From: Flavobacterium weaverense | Lineage (GTDB): Bacteria > Bacteroidota > Bacteroidia > Flavobacteriales > Flavobacteriaceae | Reading direction: 5' to 3' | Assembly: GCF_003688495.1 (NCBI RefSeq) | Contig: NZ_REFH01000008.1 | Location: 1 to 64,000 of the forward strand | Length of the DNA: 64,000 nt | Shown here: piece by piece, positions 7,019 to 17,514 of the stretch | How positions within the stretch are numbered: position 1 is the first letter of the stretch | Layout: every line of letters begins with the position of its first letter | Notes under the pieces: generated by a model | What the model was told of the DNA's origin: nothing | The model's database searches: none | The model's input: the letters and a program-made list of their open reading frames with translations, nothing else | Translations under genes and position numbers: made by a program

Positions 7019-10000
7019 CTAATTTAACTTGAAGTTTATTTGCATTTTTTCGAGCTCCATCAGCAATTCGTTCGAAATTTTAATTTTTAGTCTTCTACTC
7101 GGCATTGTTAATTTAGTGACCACTTTTATTTCCTCTACCTCTTCAACTTTTGCTTTAACCACTGATTCTGAACCCATCATTTCATCACCCTCTATATCTG
7201 AGTCTTCATTTTCATCAATAAATACCTCTTCTTCATTTTCAGATTCTATTGGCGCAACTTCAACTAAACGTTTTGTTTTTTCGATTTCCATAATTTCGAA
7301 AGCAACGGTATTATCCCCTTTATTTTCCTGAAAAAGATGACTTAACTTATGAATAAATTCTGCTTCTAAGTCACTTATATTAAGTAATAATATGAGTTTC
7401 TTAGCAAAAATACTCAAGACATCCTGCAGTTGCTTCGCGTCAGTAAATTGCATTCTAGGTTCTGATTTTTTACCCGTATCTCTATTTACCCATCCGTCTT
7501 TAATTAATATTTTAAAATAAACGAAATTATTAGGAAGCAAGAAGCGATGGAAATTTAAATACTCTTCATTGAATATTTTAAACTCAAAACTTTCGTCAAA
7601 ACCTTCAAGGTTAAAAATCGCCCATTCCTTTCCATTCTTAGCAATTCTTCTTTGAACATTTGAAACAATACCACCAAAAGCGAGCGTTTTACCCACATGC
7701 GCTTCCATGTTTTTAAGTGCTTCTAACTTAGAATTACAGAAATACTTCATTTCAAATTTAAAATCGTCGAGCGGATGTCCAGAAATATAGATTCCCACAA
7801 CCTCTTTTTCTTTGGCGAGTTTTTCCATCGTACTCCAATCTTCGCAGGGAGGAACGATTGGTTCAGCAATTTGGACATCACTACTTTCGCCAAATAAACT
7901 CACTTGAGACGAGTTTTCATTCTCTTGATATTTCGAACCATATCGAATCGCTTTTTCATAAAAAGTAATTCCGTCGCCATCATCATGAAAATATTGTGCT
8001 CTTGTGGTATTCCCAAAAGAATCAAATCCACCAGCTAAAGCTAAGTTTTCAATTGCTTTTTTATTGGCCGCACGCAAATCAATTCGCTTAGCCAAATCAA
8101 ATATCGATTTATACTTTGTGTCTTTTCTATTCTCTACAATTGTTGCAACTGCGCCAGAACCAACACCTTTAATAGCTCCCATCCCAAAACGGACTGCATA
8201 ATCATCATTTACAGTGAATTTATAAAAGGATTCATTTACATCAGGACCTAAAACTTGCAATCCCATTCGCTTGCATTCCTCCATAAAGAAGGAGACTTGC
8301 TTGATATCACTCATATTATTTGACAAAACCGCAGCCATATATTCCGCTGGATAATTCGCTTTTAAGTAGGCGGTTTGATACGCAATCCAAGCATAACATG
8401 TTGAGTGTGACTTATTAAATGCATATTCTGCAAATGCTTCCCAGTCTTTCCAGATTTTCTCTAATTTATCTTCAGCATGACCTTTGGCGGCAGCCTGATT
8501 AATAAATTTAGGTTTCATTTTATCTAAGACATCTTTTTGCTTTTTTCCCATCGCTTTACGCAAAACATCGGCGTCACCTTTAGAGAAATCTGCTAACTTT
8601 TGGGACAAAAGCATCACCTGCTCTTGGTAAACAGTAATTCCGTAAGTATCTTTTAGTAATTCTTCACAAGCATCAAGATCATAAATAATCTCTTCTTCAC
8701 CATTTTTTCTCTTAACAAAACTCGGAATGTAAGCAATTGGACCTGGACGATACAATGCGTTCATCGCAATTAAATCAGGAAAAACCGTAGGTTTCAATTC
8801 CTTCATATACTTCTGCATTCCTGGACTTTCATATTGAAAAATACCAACTGTTTCTCCGCGTTGAAAAAGCTCATACGTCTTCACATCATCGATAGGAAAC
8901 GCATCTGGATCGAGATCAATTCCACTTCTATATTTTACTAATTTTACGGTATCCTTAATTAACGTAAGAGTTTTTAAACCCAAGAAATCCATTTTTAATA
9001 AACCTGCACTTTCTACAACGGAGTTATCAAACTGCGTTACGTACAAATCTGAATCTTTGGCAGTAGCTACGGGAACAAAATCAGTAATGTCGCTAGGTGT
9101 AATAATCACACCACAAGCGTGAATACCAGTATTTCGTAAATTTCCTTCTAAAACTTTAGCTTGCTGAATGGTCTCTCCACCTAAATCATCTTCATTAGCA
9201 AGACTTATTAGTTCTTTGATATTAATATATTCCTCAGGACGAACAGCCTTTTTTATTAAGTCTTCTTTCTCATTTAAAAAACGCGCTAAATTCCATTTTG
9301 ACGGCATCATGCCCGGAATCAATTTGGCAATTTTATCAGCTTCAAATAAAGGTAAATCTAATACTCTTGCAGTATCTCTAATGGCAGATTTAGTGGCCAT
9401 TTTACCATAAGTGATAATTTGTGCTACTTGTTTTGAACCGTATTTTCTAATAACATAATCCATGACACTGCTGCGACCTTCATCATCAAAATCGATATCA
9501 ATATCGGGAAGTGACACACGATCCGGATTCAAGAAACGCTCAAAAAGGAGATTGTATTTTAAAGGATCTATATTCGTAATCTTCAAACAATACGCCACTA
9601 CAGAACCTGCTGCAGAACCCCTTCCTGGCCCAACAGAAACTCCCATGCTTCGAGCCTCAGCAATTAAATCTTGTACAATCAAGAAATATCCTGGATAACC
9701 AGAATTTGAAATTGTTAATAATTCAAAGTCCAGTCGTTCTTGAATTTCTTCAGTAATTTCAGGGTAACGTATATTGGCACCTTCAAAAGTTAGATGTCTC
9801 AAATAGGCGTTTTCTCCACGAACTCCTCCGTCGGCAGCATCTTCTGGAACTTCAAACTCAGTTGGAATTTCAAATTTGGGAAGTAATACTTCGCGCGCTA
9901 AGTCGTAAATTTCAATTTTATCTACAATCTCCGAAATATTCGAAATCGCTTCTGGTAAATTATTGAAAAGCTGCTTCATCTCGTCTCCCGATTTGAAGTA

Positions 10001-11569
10001 ATATTCTTGATTTGGTAATCCGTAGCGATAACCACGACCTCGACCTATTGGCGTGGTTTGCTTTTCGCCATCGCGAACACAAAGCAAAATATCATGTGCA
10101 TTCGAATTTTCTTTATCTATATAAAACGTATTATTAGTTGCTACAATTTTGACATCGTGTTTTCTTGCCAATGAAATCAAAGAGGCATTCACTCTATTTT
10201 CATCTTCTTGATTGTGGCGCATAACCTCAATGTAGAAATCACCTTTGAATTCGTTTTTCCACCAAATCAGTGCTTCTTCAGCTTGGTTTTCACCAATATT
10301 CAAAATCTTATTTGGTATTTCACCATAGAGATTTCCAGACAATACGATAATATCTTCTTTATACTTTTGAATTACTTTCCTATCAATTCTTGGTACGTAG
10401 TAAAACCCTTCTGTATATGCGATTGAAGACATTTTCGCCAAATTATGATATCCTTTTTTAGTTTTCGCCAAAAGTACTATTTGGTATCCGTTATCCTTAA
10501 CCGACTTGTTTTTATGGTCTTCACATACAAAAAACTCACAACCTACAATAGGTTTCATAGTTACCTCAGTAGGTTCTTCTCCGCTTTCTACCGCTATTTT
10601 ATTTTTGCCTTCAGCCGATTTATTATGATATAAAATATCGCGCACAAAATGAAAAGCACCCATTAAATTAGCATGATCCGTCATAGCAACTGCAGGCATT
10701 TTTTGCTGTGCCGCCGCTTTAACTAAAGCCGCAATACTAATGGTAGATTGCAATACCGAAAATTGTGTATGATTGTGTAAATGCACAAATTGGGTATCTA
10801 CCAGTACTTTTTTATTATCGGAAAGCTCTTTCTTTGAAACTGCTGGCTCTTGCTTTTCCCCAAACTGCTGACGAATTTTCTCCGAAGCTGCCTTAAGATT
10901 AATATGTTTTAATCCAATAAGTTTAATCTCACTTGGATTCTTACTTTGGAACTCTTGAAAATAATTAGCAGGAACATCAAGCTCTTCTTTGGTAAAAATT
11001 TCTCTACGAATTAATTCTAAAAAACAACGCGTAGTTGCCTCCACATCGGCAGTTGCGTTGTGCGCTTCGCCAAAAGGTTTGTTAAATAAATAACTATGTA
11101 ATTCTGTCAATGTAGGCAATTTGAATTTTCCTCCACGACCTCCAGGCAATTTCAATAAAGAAGCAGTAACCTCTGTACAAGTATCCAGAATTGGCATGGA
11201 GCTCATTTGGCTTTCCACTCCCATTCTGTAAAATTCACAGCCCATAATATTGATATCAAAACCTAAATTCTGACCTACAATATATTTGGTTTTACCTAAT
11301 GCAATATTAAATTTCGCCAACACTTCGGCCAAAGAAATACCTTCTGCTTCGGATAATTCAGTAGAAATACCGTGAATTCTTTCGGCATCATACGGAATAT
11401 TAAAGCCTTCTGGTTTTACCAAATAATCCTGATGCTCGACGAGTTTCCCCATATCATCATGCAGCTGCCATGCGATTTGAATACAACGTGGCCAGTTGTC
11501 AGTATCAGAAATAGGTGCGCCCCAACGCTTAGGTAATCCTGTGGTTTCAGTATCGAATATTAAGTACAT
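7019..11569 (-). CDS. dnaE: DNA polymerase III alpha with fused proofreading exonuclease
   Basis: A 1516-residue replicative polymerase. Residues 1-190 form a DnaQ-like 3'-5' exonuclease with a full DEDDh set: D6, E8 (FDTETTG), D105, H170 and D175 (HNATAD). A PHP domain starts near 260 (FVHLHNHTQFS). The polymerase core carries SVGPGRGSAAGS and the catalytic PDIDIDFDDEGR. After it come the helix-hairpin-helix and OB regions, then an acidic segment rich in Glu and Asp before the C-terminus. Most bacteria encode epsilon separately; the fused, long form is characteristic of Bacteroidetes. No obvious partner gene is adjacent. Disruption or frameshift is not seen. Confidence 0.96.
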   Translation of the reverse strand: MYLIFDTETTGLPKRWGAPISDTDNWPRCIQIAWQLHDDMGKLVEHQDYLVKPEGFNIPYDAERIHGISTELSEAEGISLAEVLAKFNIALGKTKYIVGQNLGFDINIMGCEFYRMGVESQMSSMPILDTCTEVTASLLKLPGGRGGKFKLPTLTELHSYLFNKPFGEAHNATADVEATTRCFLELIRREIFTKEELDVPANYFQEFQSKNPSEIKLIGLKHINLKAASEKIRQQFGEKQEPAVSKKELSDNKKVLVDTQFVHLHNHTQFSVLQSTISIAALVKAAAQQKMPAVAMTDHANLMGAFHFVRDILYHNKSAEGKNKIAVESGEEPTEVTMKPIVGCEFFVCEDHKNKSVKDNGYQIVLLAKTKKGYHNLAKMSSIAYTEGFYYVPRIDRKVIQKYKEDIIVLSGNLYGEIPNKILNIGENQAEEALIWWKNEFKGDFYIEVMRHNQEDENRVNASLISLARKHDVKIVATNNTFYIDKENSNAHDILLCVRDGEKQTTPIGRGRGYRYGLPNQEYYFKSGDEMKQLFNNLPEAISNISEIVDKIEIYDLAREVLLPKFEIPTEFEVPEDAADGGVRGENAYLRHLTFEGANIRYPEITEEIQERLDFELLTISNSGYPGYFLIVQDLIAEARSMGVSVGPGRGSAAGSVVAYCLKITNIDPLKYNLLFERFLNPDRVSLPDIDIDFDDEGRSSVMDYVIRKYGSKQVAQIITYGKMATKSAIRDTARVLDLPLFEADKIAKLIPGMMPSKWNLARFLNEKEDLIKKAVRPEEYINIKELISLANEDDLGGETIQQAKVLEGNLRNTGIHACGVIITPSDITDFVPVATAKDSDLYVTQFDNSVVESAGLLKMDFLGLKTLTLIKDTVKLVKYRSGIDLDPDAFPIDDVKTYELFQRGETVGIFQYESPGMQKYMKELKPTVFPDLIAMNALYRPGPIAYIPSFVKRKNGEEEIIYDLDACEELLKDTYGITVYQEQVMLLSQKLADFSKGDADVLRKAMGKKQKDVLDKMKPKFINQAAAKGHAEDKLEKIWKDWEAFAEYAFNKSHSTCYAWIAYQTAYLKANYPAEYMAAVLSNNMSDIKQVSFFMEECKRMGLQVLGPDVNESFYKFTVNDDYAVRFGMGAIKGVGSGAVATIVENRKDTKYKSIFDLAKRIDLRAANKKAIENLALAGGFDSFGNTTRAQYFHDDGDGITFYEKAIRYGSKYQENENSSQVSLFGESSDVQIAEPIVPPCEDWSTMEKLAKEKEVVGIYISGHPLDDFKFEMKYFCNSKLEALKNMEAHVGKTLAFGGIVSNVQRRIAKNGKEWAIFNLEGFDESFEFKIFNEEYLNFHRFLLPNNFVYFKILIKDGWVNRDTGKKSEPRMQFTDAKQLQDVLSIFAKKLILLLNISDLEAEFIHKLSHLFQENKGDNTVAFEIMEIEKTKRLVEVAPIESENEEEVFIDENEDSDIEGDEMMGSESVVKAKVEEVEEIKVVTKLTMPSRRLKIKISNELLMELEKMQINFKLN

Positions 11570-12251
11570 ATCTGGAATTGAAGTGTTTGTAATTATTTAA
11601 AATCACAAAAATTGAACTTCAAATTTAGGCTTTTTTTACACAAATAAGAACGCTTAGTTTTTAATATTGGAAAGAAAAACTACTACTCTTTTTTGTACAG
11701 CATTCTCCTATATTTTTAATCAGAAATCCTTAAAATTAATTTCGGTTTTCGAAATAAAAAGAATAGATCTACTTTTTTTCTAAATTTTGGATGTCGTAAT
11801 ATTTTGTAGAAATTTCTCTCGTTCATCCGACATTAATTAATATAATAATTAGTTTTAATGGGCCTAAAATGCTACTTCCAAATCGTAATTAAATGTGAGT
11901 CAAGCACTGCTACAATGAAAAATAATCAGATATTTTTCTTTTACATTTAATTATTCCTAAAATACACTACTAAATTTAACCTTATATTATGAATTTACTA
12001 TAATTAATCAAATAACATATAAAACATCATTTCCACACTAACTTTAAAAATGTAATAAACTCAAAAGGCGTAACCACTACTAAAATGGCAAACCATATGA
12101 CTACGCTACCATAAAAACTATTTGGGTATCGTATATAATCAATATTCGAAATTTTCTACTTTATCAATTTTTATAAATTTGCTTCGATTACTATTTTTCC
12201 AAAAAATAACTTGGATATTTAAAGAAGAAATACAATAAAAAAACTATTAAA
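11570..12251. other. 680-base intergenic region between dnaE and leuC
   Basis: This gap separates divergent dnaE and leuC. It contains no convincing gene. A weak -7 box (TAAATTTG, 12174-12181) lies about 70 bases before leuC without a TTG partner. TAAATTTG also occurs before dnaE on the minus strand. An 11-codon frame at 11915 encodes three Phe but no Leu codons, so it is not a credible leucine attenuator peptide. I see no T-box or known riboswitch. Confidence 0.5.
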
Positions 12252-13646
12252 ATGAGTACTACATTATTTGACAAAGTATGGGATTCGCATGTTGTGCGTA
12301 AAATTGAAGATGGACCAGATGTGTTTTTTATTGACCGTCATTTCATTCATGAAGTTACGAGCCCTGTTGCTTTTTTAGGTTTAAAATCAAGAAATATTAA
12401 AGTTTTATATCCAGAACGCACATTTGCGACAGCGGATCATAATACACCAACGATAAATCAACATTTACCTGTTGAAGACCCTTTATCAGCTAATCAATTA
12501 AAAGCTTTAGAAGATAACGCTGCAGAATATGGAATTTCACATTGGGGTTTAGGCCATAAAAAAAATGGAATTGTACACGTGGTAGGTCCTGAAAATGGAA
12601 TTACACTTCCAGGTGCAACAATAGTATGTGGTGATTCACATACTTCTACTCATGGTGCTTTTGGTGCAATTGCATTTGGGATTGGAACTTCTGAGGTAGA
12701 AATGGTAATGGCTACACAATGCATCATGCAGCCAAAGCCAAAGAAAATGCGTATCAACGTAAATGGCACATTGAGTAAAGGTGTTGGTCCAAAAGACGTT
12801 GCACTTTACATTATTTCCAAATTAACAACTTCTGGAGGAACTGGATATTTTGCTGAATATGCAGGAAATGTTTTTGAAGAAATGTCAATGGAAGGTCGTA
12901 TGACTGTTTGTAACCTAAGTATCGAAATGGGTGCTCGTGGTGGAATGATTGCACCAGATCAAAAAACATTCGATTTCCTTGAGGGAAGATTATACGCTCC
13001 GAAAGGAGAAGCTTGGACTAAAGCGGTGGAATATTGGAAAACTTTAAAAACAGATACCGATGCGGTTTTTGATTCTGAATTAAATATTGATGCAGCTGAT
13101 ATCGAACCGATGATTACTTATGGTACAAATCCCGGAATGGGAATTGGTATTTCAAAAAGTATTCCCAGTGCGAACCAAGTTGAAGGCGGAGCTGAAACCT
13201 ATAAAAAATCATTAGCCTACATGGGCTTTCAAGAAAATGACGTAATGATTGGTAAACCAATTGATTTTGTTTTCCTAGGAAGTTGTACTAATGGACGAAT
13301 TGAAGATTTTAGAGCATTTACAGAAATTGTAAAAGGTCGAAAAAAAGCAGATAATGTTACGGCTTGGTTGGTTCCCGGTTCTCACGTTGTAGAAGCACAA
13401 ATTAAAGAAGAAGGTTTGTTAGACATTCTAACTGAATCTGGATTTGTATTGCGTCAGCCAGGATGTTCGGCCTGTTTAGCGATGAATGATGATAAAGTTC
13501 CAGCTGGTAAATATGCGGTAAGTACATCAAATAGAAACTTTGAAGGCCGTCAAGGTCCAGGTTCTAGAACACTTTTAGCAAGTCCGATTATGGCTGCTGC
13601 TGCTGCCGTTACTGGAAAATTAACAGATCCTAGAGAGCTTTTTTAA
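12252..13646 (+). CDS. leuC: 3-isopropylmalate dehydratase large subunit
   Basis: A 464-residue aconitase-family protein. With LeuD it isomerises 2-isopropylmalate to 3-isopropylmalate in leucine synthesis, using a 4Fe-4S cluster. Cluster cysteines are visible in [27 protein letters not shown] and [11 protein letters not shown]. Length and termini match LeuC. It opens a plus-strand cluster leuC, leuD, leuA-like, leuB. The 200-base gap to leuD holds short AATCTAAAAT-type repeats but no terminator hairpin, so co-transcription is likely. Confidence 0.97.
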   Translation: MSTTLFDKVWDSHVVRKIEDGPDVFFIDRHFIHEVTSPVAFLGLKSRNIKVLYPERTFATADHNTPTINQHLPVEDPLSANQLKALEDNAAEYGISHWGLGHKKNGIVHVVGPENGITLPGATIVCGDSHTSTHGAFGAIAFGIGTSEVEMVMATQCIMQPKPKKMRINVNGTLSKGVGPKDVALYIISKLTTSGGTGYFAEYAGNVFEEMSMEGRMTVCNLSIEMGARGGMIAPDQKTFDFLEGRLYAPKGEAWTKAVEYWKTLKTDTDAVFDSELNIDAADIEPMITYGTNPGMGIGISKSIPSANQVEGGAETYKKSLAYMGFQENDVMIGKPIDFVFLGSCTNGRIEDFRAFTEIVKGRKKADNVTAWLVPGSHVVEAQIKEEGLLDILTESGFVLRQPGCSACLAMNDDKVPAGKYAVSTSNRNFEGRQGPGSRTLLASPIMAAAAAVTGKLTDPRELF

Positions 13647-13805
13647 AAGATTTAAGAATGTAGATCAACGATTTTTGACCCGAGCGCTAGCGAACTGGCG
13701 TCGCATTTCAGATTCCGTTAGAATACTAAATTTTTTATTAAAGTGACATTTTACAATATATTACATAAAAAAAATAGCGATTAAAAATAGGTCTCTTCGC
13801 AGAAA

Positions 13806-13845
13806 TCAACAATCTAAAATCGTTAATCTAAAATCTAAAATTCCC
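13806..13845. repeat. Short AATCTAAAAT-type repeats before leuD
   Basis: Three degenerate copies of AATCTAAAAT lie head to tail between leuC and the leuD start. Such simple repeats are common before flavobacterial genes. A role in regulation is not evident. Confidence 0.5.
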
Positions 13846-14442
13846 ATGGCATACGATAAATTTAATATCCTTACGAGTAGCGCGGTGCCGTTACCAATAG
13901 AAAACGTAGATACTGACCAAATTATTCCAGCTCGTTTCTTGAAAGCGACAGAGCGTGTTGGCTTTGGCGATAACCTTTTCCGTGACTGGAGATACAATGG
14001 AGATGATTCTCCAAAAGCAGATTTTGTTTTAAACAACCCAACCTATTCTGGAAAAATCTTGGTAGGTGGAAAAAACTTTGGGTCGGGATCCTCTCGTGAG
14101 CACGCAGCTTGGTCTGTTTATGATTATGGCTTTAGAGCGGTGGTTTCGTCTTTCTTTGCTGATATCTTTAAAGGAAACTGCTTAAATATTGGTGTTTTAC
14201 CTGTTCAAGTAAGTGCAGAATTTTCAGATAAAATTTTTGCTGCAATCGAAGCTGATCCAAATACTGAACTAGAAATTAATCTCCCTGAGCAAACGATTAC
14301 TTTAAAAGCTACTGGCGAGAAAGAATCTTTCGACATCAATGGTTACAAAAAGAATAACATGTTGAATGGATTTGATGACATAGACTATTTACAAAATATC
14401 AAAGAAGATATTATTGAATTTGCTGATAAGCTTCCTTATTAA
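13846..14442 (+). CDS. leuD: 3-isopropylmalate dehydratase small subunit
   Basis: A 198-residue swivel-domain partner of LeuC. Family motifs are VDTDQIIPARFLK near the N-terminus and GKNFGSGSSREHAAW, the substrate-binding loop of the aconitase small domain. The length is normal (about 200). It lies between leuC and the leuA-like gene on the same strand and should act with LeuC as a heterodimer in the cytoplasm. Confidence 0.97.
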   Translation: MAYDKFNILTSSAVPLPIENVDTDQIIPARFLKATERVGFGDNLFRDWRYNGDDSPKADFVLNNPTYSGKILVGGKNFGSGSSREHAAWSVYDYGFRAVVSSFFADIFKGNCLNIGVLPVQVSAEFSDKIFAAIEADPNTELEINLPEQTITLKATGEKESFDINGYKKNNMLNGFDDIDYLQNIKEDIIEFADKLPY

Positions 14443-14538
14443 AAAAATCTGTAAAAAATTAAATTACTTTTTTAGTTTCCTTCTCTTAAATAAATACATC
14501 GGTTTTACATTATAAAAATCGATAGCATCTTTACACTA

Positions 14539-16089
14539 ATGAAAAAAAGAAAAATTGAAATAATGGATACGACGCTTCGCGATGGTGAACAAACCTCGGG
14601 AGTATCTTTTTCTGCTGCAGAAAAATTAACCATTGCACAATTACTCCTAGAGGAATTAAATATTGATCGAATAGAAATTGCATCTGCGCGTGTCAGTGAA
14701 GGTGAATTTCACGGTGTTAAAGGAATTATGGCTTGGGCCGAAGAGAAGGGATACAGCAAGAGAATTGAAGTTTTAACTTTCGTCGATGGAGGTCTTTCCA
14801 TCGAATGGATGAAGAATACTGGTGCTAAAGTTCAAAATTTACTGACTAAAGGTTCGCTAAATCACTTGACGCACCAACTGAAGAAAACTCCACAACAACA
14901 TTTTGATGAAATAGCACAAACAATTGCGTTAGCACAACAAAATAATATTGATACAAATGTCTATTTAGAAGATTGGAGTAACGGGATGCGAAATTCGCCA
15001 GAATATGTTTTCCAATATTTAGATTTTCTAACAAAACAACCGGTAAAAAGAATTCTGCTACCGGACACTTTAGGAGTTCTTATTCCTTCGGAAACATTTA
15101 ATTTTATTTCCCAAATTACATCAAAATATCCTAATACGCATTTTGATTTCCATGCCCATAATGACTATGACCTAAGCATTGCTAATGTAATGGAATCAGT
15201 TAAAGCTGGAATTCATGGACTACATGTTACTGTGAACGGAATGGGAGAGCGCGCTGGTAATGCTCCTCTTGAAAGTACAGTCGCCGTTATTAATGATTTT
15301 ATGCCAGAAATAGAAATGAACGTTAAAGAATCTTCACTATACTCAGTAAGTAAATTAGTCGAAACTTTTACAGGCTATAGAATTCCAGCAAATAAACCAA
15401 TTGTAGGTGACAACGTTTTCACACAAACTGCGGGAATTCATGCAGACGGTGACAATAAAAATAATCTTTATTTTAACGATTTATTACCGGAGCGCTTTGG
15501 CAGAAAAAGACAATATGCTTTAGGCAAAACATCTGGCAAAGCCAATATTGAAAAAAACCTACAAGAATTAGGGCTGCAATTAAATCCTGAAGATTTAAAA
15601 CTAGTTACGCAAAGAATCATTGAATTAGGTGATAAAAAAGAAACAGTTACTAAGGAAGATTTACCTTATATAATCTCAGATGTGTTGGACAGTCAATCTT
15701 ATTTAGAAAAAATTGTGGTTGAATCGTACATTCTATCTCATGCAAAAGGAATGCGTCCCTCTACCACTCTATCTTTAAAAATAGATGGTGAAATTATTGA
15801 AGAGCATGCACAAGGCGACGGACAATTTGATGCTTTTATGAATGCATTAGCAAAAATTTATAAAACTAAAAATTTAGAGTTACCCAAATTGATTGACTAC
15901 GCTGTGCGAATTCCCCCAGGAAGTAGTTCAGATGCACTGTGCGAGACGATAATTACTTGGACAAATAATGGAAAAGAATTTAAAACAAGAGGATTGGATT
16001 CTGATCAAACTGTAGCTGCTATTGTGGCAACACAAAAGATGTTAAATGTGATCCCCTCACCAACCCTCACCGAAGGGACGGGAGCCTAA
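14539..16089 (+). CDS. leuA: 2-isopropylmalate synthase family protein (LeuA-like)
   Basis: A 516-residue DRE-TIM metallolyase. It begins with MDTTLRDGEQTSGVSFSAAE and has the metal-binding motif HFDFHAHNDYDLS and the NGMGERAGNAPLE loop. A C-terminal LeuA dimer/regulatory-type domain follows (about 385-505). Its place between leuD and leuB argues for 2-isopropylmalate synthase, the first committed step to leucine. However, the family also includes citramalate synthases, and substrate cannot be proved from sequence. The last twelve codons and stop come from a repeat element starting at 16053, so the natural C-terminus has probably been replaced by a short foreign tail. Confidence 0.82.
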   Translation: MKKRKIEIMDTTLRDGEQTSGVSFSAAEKLTIAQLLLEELNIDRIEIASARVSEGEFHGVKGIMAWAEEKGYSKRIEVLTFVDGGLSIEWMKNTGAKVQNLLTKGSLNHLTHQLKKTPQQHFDEIAQTIALAQQNNIDTNVYLEDWSNGMRNSPEYVFQYLDFLTKQPVKRILLPDTLGVLIPSETFNFISQITSKYPNTHFDFHAHNDYDLSIANVMESVKAGIHGLHVTVNGMGERAGNAPLESTVAVINDFMPEIEMNVKESSLYSVSKLVETFTGYRIPANKPIVGDNVFTQTAGIHADGDNKNNLYFNDLLPERFGRKRQYALGKTSGKANIEKNLQELGLQLNPEDLKLVTQRIIELGDKKETVTKEDLPYIISDVLDSQSYLEKIVVESYILSHAKGMRPSTTLSLKIDGEIIEEHAQGDGQFDAFMNALAKIYKTKNLELPKLIDYAVRIPPGSSSDALCETIITWTNNGKEFKTRGLDSDQTVAAIVATQKMLNVIPSPTLTEGTGA

Positions 16090-16170
16090 ATCAGTTAGAC
16101 AAATAAAAAAAATACAAACATTATACTTTCCCATCTCGGCTCCCCCTCCTTCAGAGGAAGTCTGGTTAGG
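16053..16170. repeat. Inverted-repeat (MITE-like) element at the leuA 3' end
   Basis: Left arm 16053-16086 and right arm 16137-16170 are imperfect inverted copies (ACC...GAAGG...GGGAGCC against its reverse complement), separated by about 50 AT-rich bases. The left arm is read in frame by the upstream gene and provides its final codons and stop. The GC content of the arms is well above that of neighbouring sequence. Confidence 0.65.
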
Positions 16171-16186
16171 AATAAAACTATAAAAC

Positions 16187-17248
16187 ATGAAATACACTAT
16201 TGCACTTTTAGCTGGAGACGGAATTGGACCAGAAGTAATTAACGAAGCTGTAAAAGTTTCGGATGCTATTGCAAAAAAATTTAATCACGAAATTACTTGG
16301 ACTCCTGCGCTTACAGGAGCTTGTGCTATTGATGCGGTTGGCGTGCCTTATCCTGATGAAACGCATGAAATTTGTATGGCTGCAGATGCTGTATTATTCG
16401 GCGCAATTGGTCATCCCAAATATGATAATGATCCATTGGCACCAGTTCGCCCAGAGCAAGGTTTATTATTAATGCGTAAAAAATTAGGTTTGTTTGCTAA
16501 CGTTCGACCTACATTCACTTTTCCTTCTTTGATTGATAACAGTCCGTTGAAAAGAGAAAGAATCGAAGGTACCGACTTAGTTTTCCTAAGAGAATTAACT
16601 GGCGGAATATATTTTGGAGAAAAAGGTAGAAGAGATGGTGGTGAAACCGCTTTTGACAACTGCGTATATACGAGAGCTGAAGTGCAACGCTTAGCTAAAA
16701 AAGGATTTGAATTAGCAATGACTAGAACTAAAAAGTTATGTTGCGTTGATAAAGCAAATGTTCTAGAGACATCACGACTATGGAGAGAAACAGTTCAAGC
16801 AATGGAGAAAGATTATCCTGAAGTTACTGTCTCTTATGAATTTGTCGATGCGGTTGCTATGCGTTTAGTTCAATGGCCAAATTCATATGACGTATTAATC
16901 ACCGAAAATTTATTTGGAGATATATTAACTGACGAAGCGTCTGTGATTTCTGGTTCAATGGGATTAATGCCATCTGCATCTGTGGGAGAGCATACGTCTT
17001 TGTACGAGCCAATTCACGGTTCGTATCCACAAGCTACAGGATTAAATATTGCTAATCCACTTGCAACTGTATTATCAGCAGCAATGATGTTTGAGGATGC
17101 TTTTGGATTAAAAGAAGAAGCAGAAGCCATTAGAGCTGTAGTTAATAAATCATTACAACAAGGAATTGTAACCGAAGATTTAGTTGTTAAAGGAGCTAAA
17201 GCATATTCAACTAGTGATGTTGGAGACTGGTTAGTAGCTAATTTATAA
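16187..17248 (+). CDS. leuB: 3-isopropylmalate dehydrogenase
   Basis: A 353-residue NAD-dependent beta-decarboxylating dehydrogenase that converts 3-isopropylmalate to 2-oxoisocaproate. Family motifs include LLAGDGIGPEV, the substrate-binding arginine region and the conserved GDILTDEASVISGSMGLMPSAS. GSYPQATGLNIANP near the end binds NAD. The length is normal. It closes the leucine cluster and is followed by a terminator. Confidence 0.97.
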   Translation: MKYTIALLAGDGIGPEVINEAVKVSDAIAKKFNHEITWTPALTGACAIDAVGVPYPDETHEICMAADAVLFGAIGHPKYDNDPLAPVRPEQGLLLMRKKLGLFANVRPTFTFPSLIDNSPLKRERIEGTDLVFLRELTGGIYFGEKGRRDGGETAFDNCVYTRAEVQRLAKKGFELAMTRTKKLCCVDKANVLETSRLWRETVQAMEKDYPEVTVSYEFVDAVAMRLVQWPNSYDVLITENLFGDILTDEASVISGSMGLMPSASVGEHTSLYEPIHGSYPQATGLNIANPLATVLSAAMMFEDAFGLKEEAEAIRAVVNKSLQQGIVTEDLVVKGAKAYSTSDVGDWLVANL

Positions 17249-17270
17249 ACCAACGTACATATAATATTAT

Positions 17271-17302
17271 GAAAACCATTCTATAAAAGGGATGGTTTTT
17301 TT
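17271..17302 (+). terminator. Terminator of the leucine cluster
   Basis: AAAACCAT pairs with ATGGTTTT around a short loop and runs into T7, 23 bases after the leuB stop. Confidence 0.8.
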
Positions 17303-17460
17303 ATGATCAGCTATTATTAAACTATTAAATCAACTACTTAGATTCTACTAAACACAATTACAATCTTGCTAATCTAATAATCAATAATCAAAGTAGAAAA
17401 AGAAATGTATTCTTAAAGATAAAAAATTTAAGAAATTAGAAAAGCTTTATTATTTAAAAC

Positions 17461-17494
17461 AAAAAAGGTGTCAATTTACATTGACACCTTTTCT
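17461..17494 (-). terminator. Terminator after the RRM gene
   Basis: AAAAGGTGTCAA and TTGACACCTTTT form a perfect 12-bp stem with loop TTTACA (TGTAAA on the minus strand), directly downstream of the minus-strand RNA-binding protein gene. Confidence 0.8.
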
Positions 17495-17514
17495 TATAGT
17501 TGTAGAAAAAAATA

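Noticed and set aside
11915..11950. Leader peptide for leucine attenuation
   Set aside because: The frame has three Phe codons and no Leu run, and no terminator/antiterminator pair follows near leuC.
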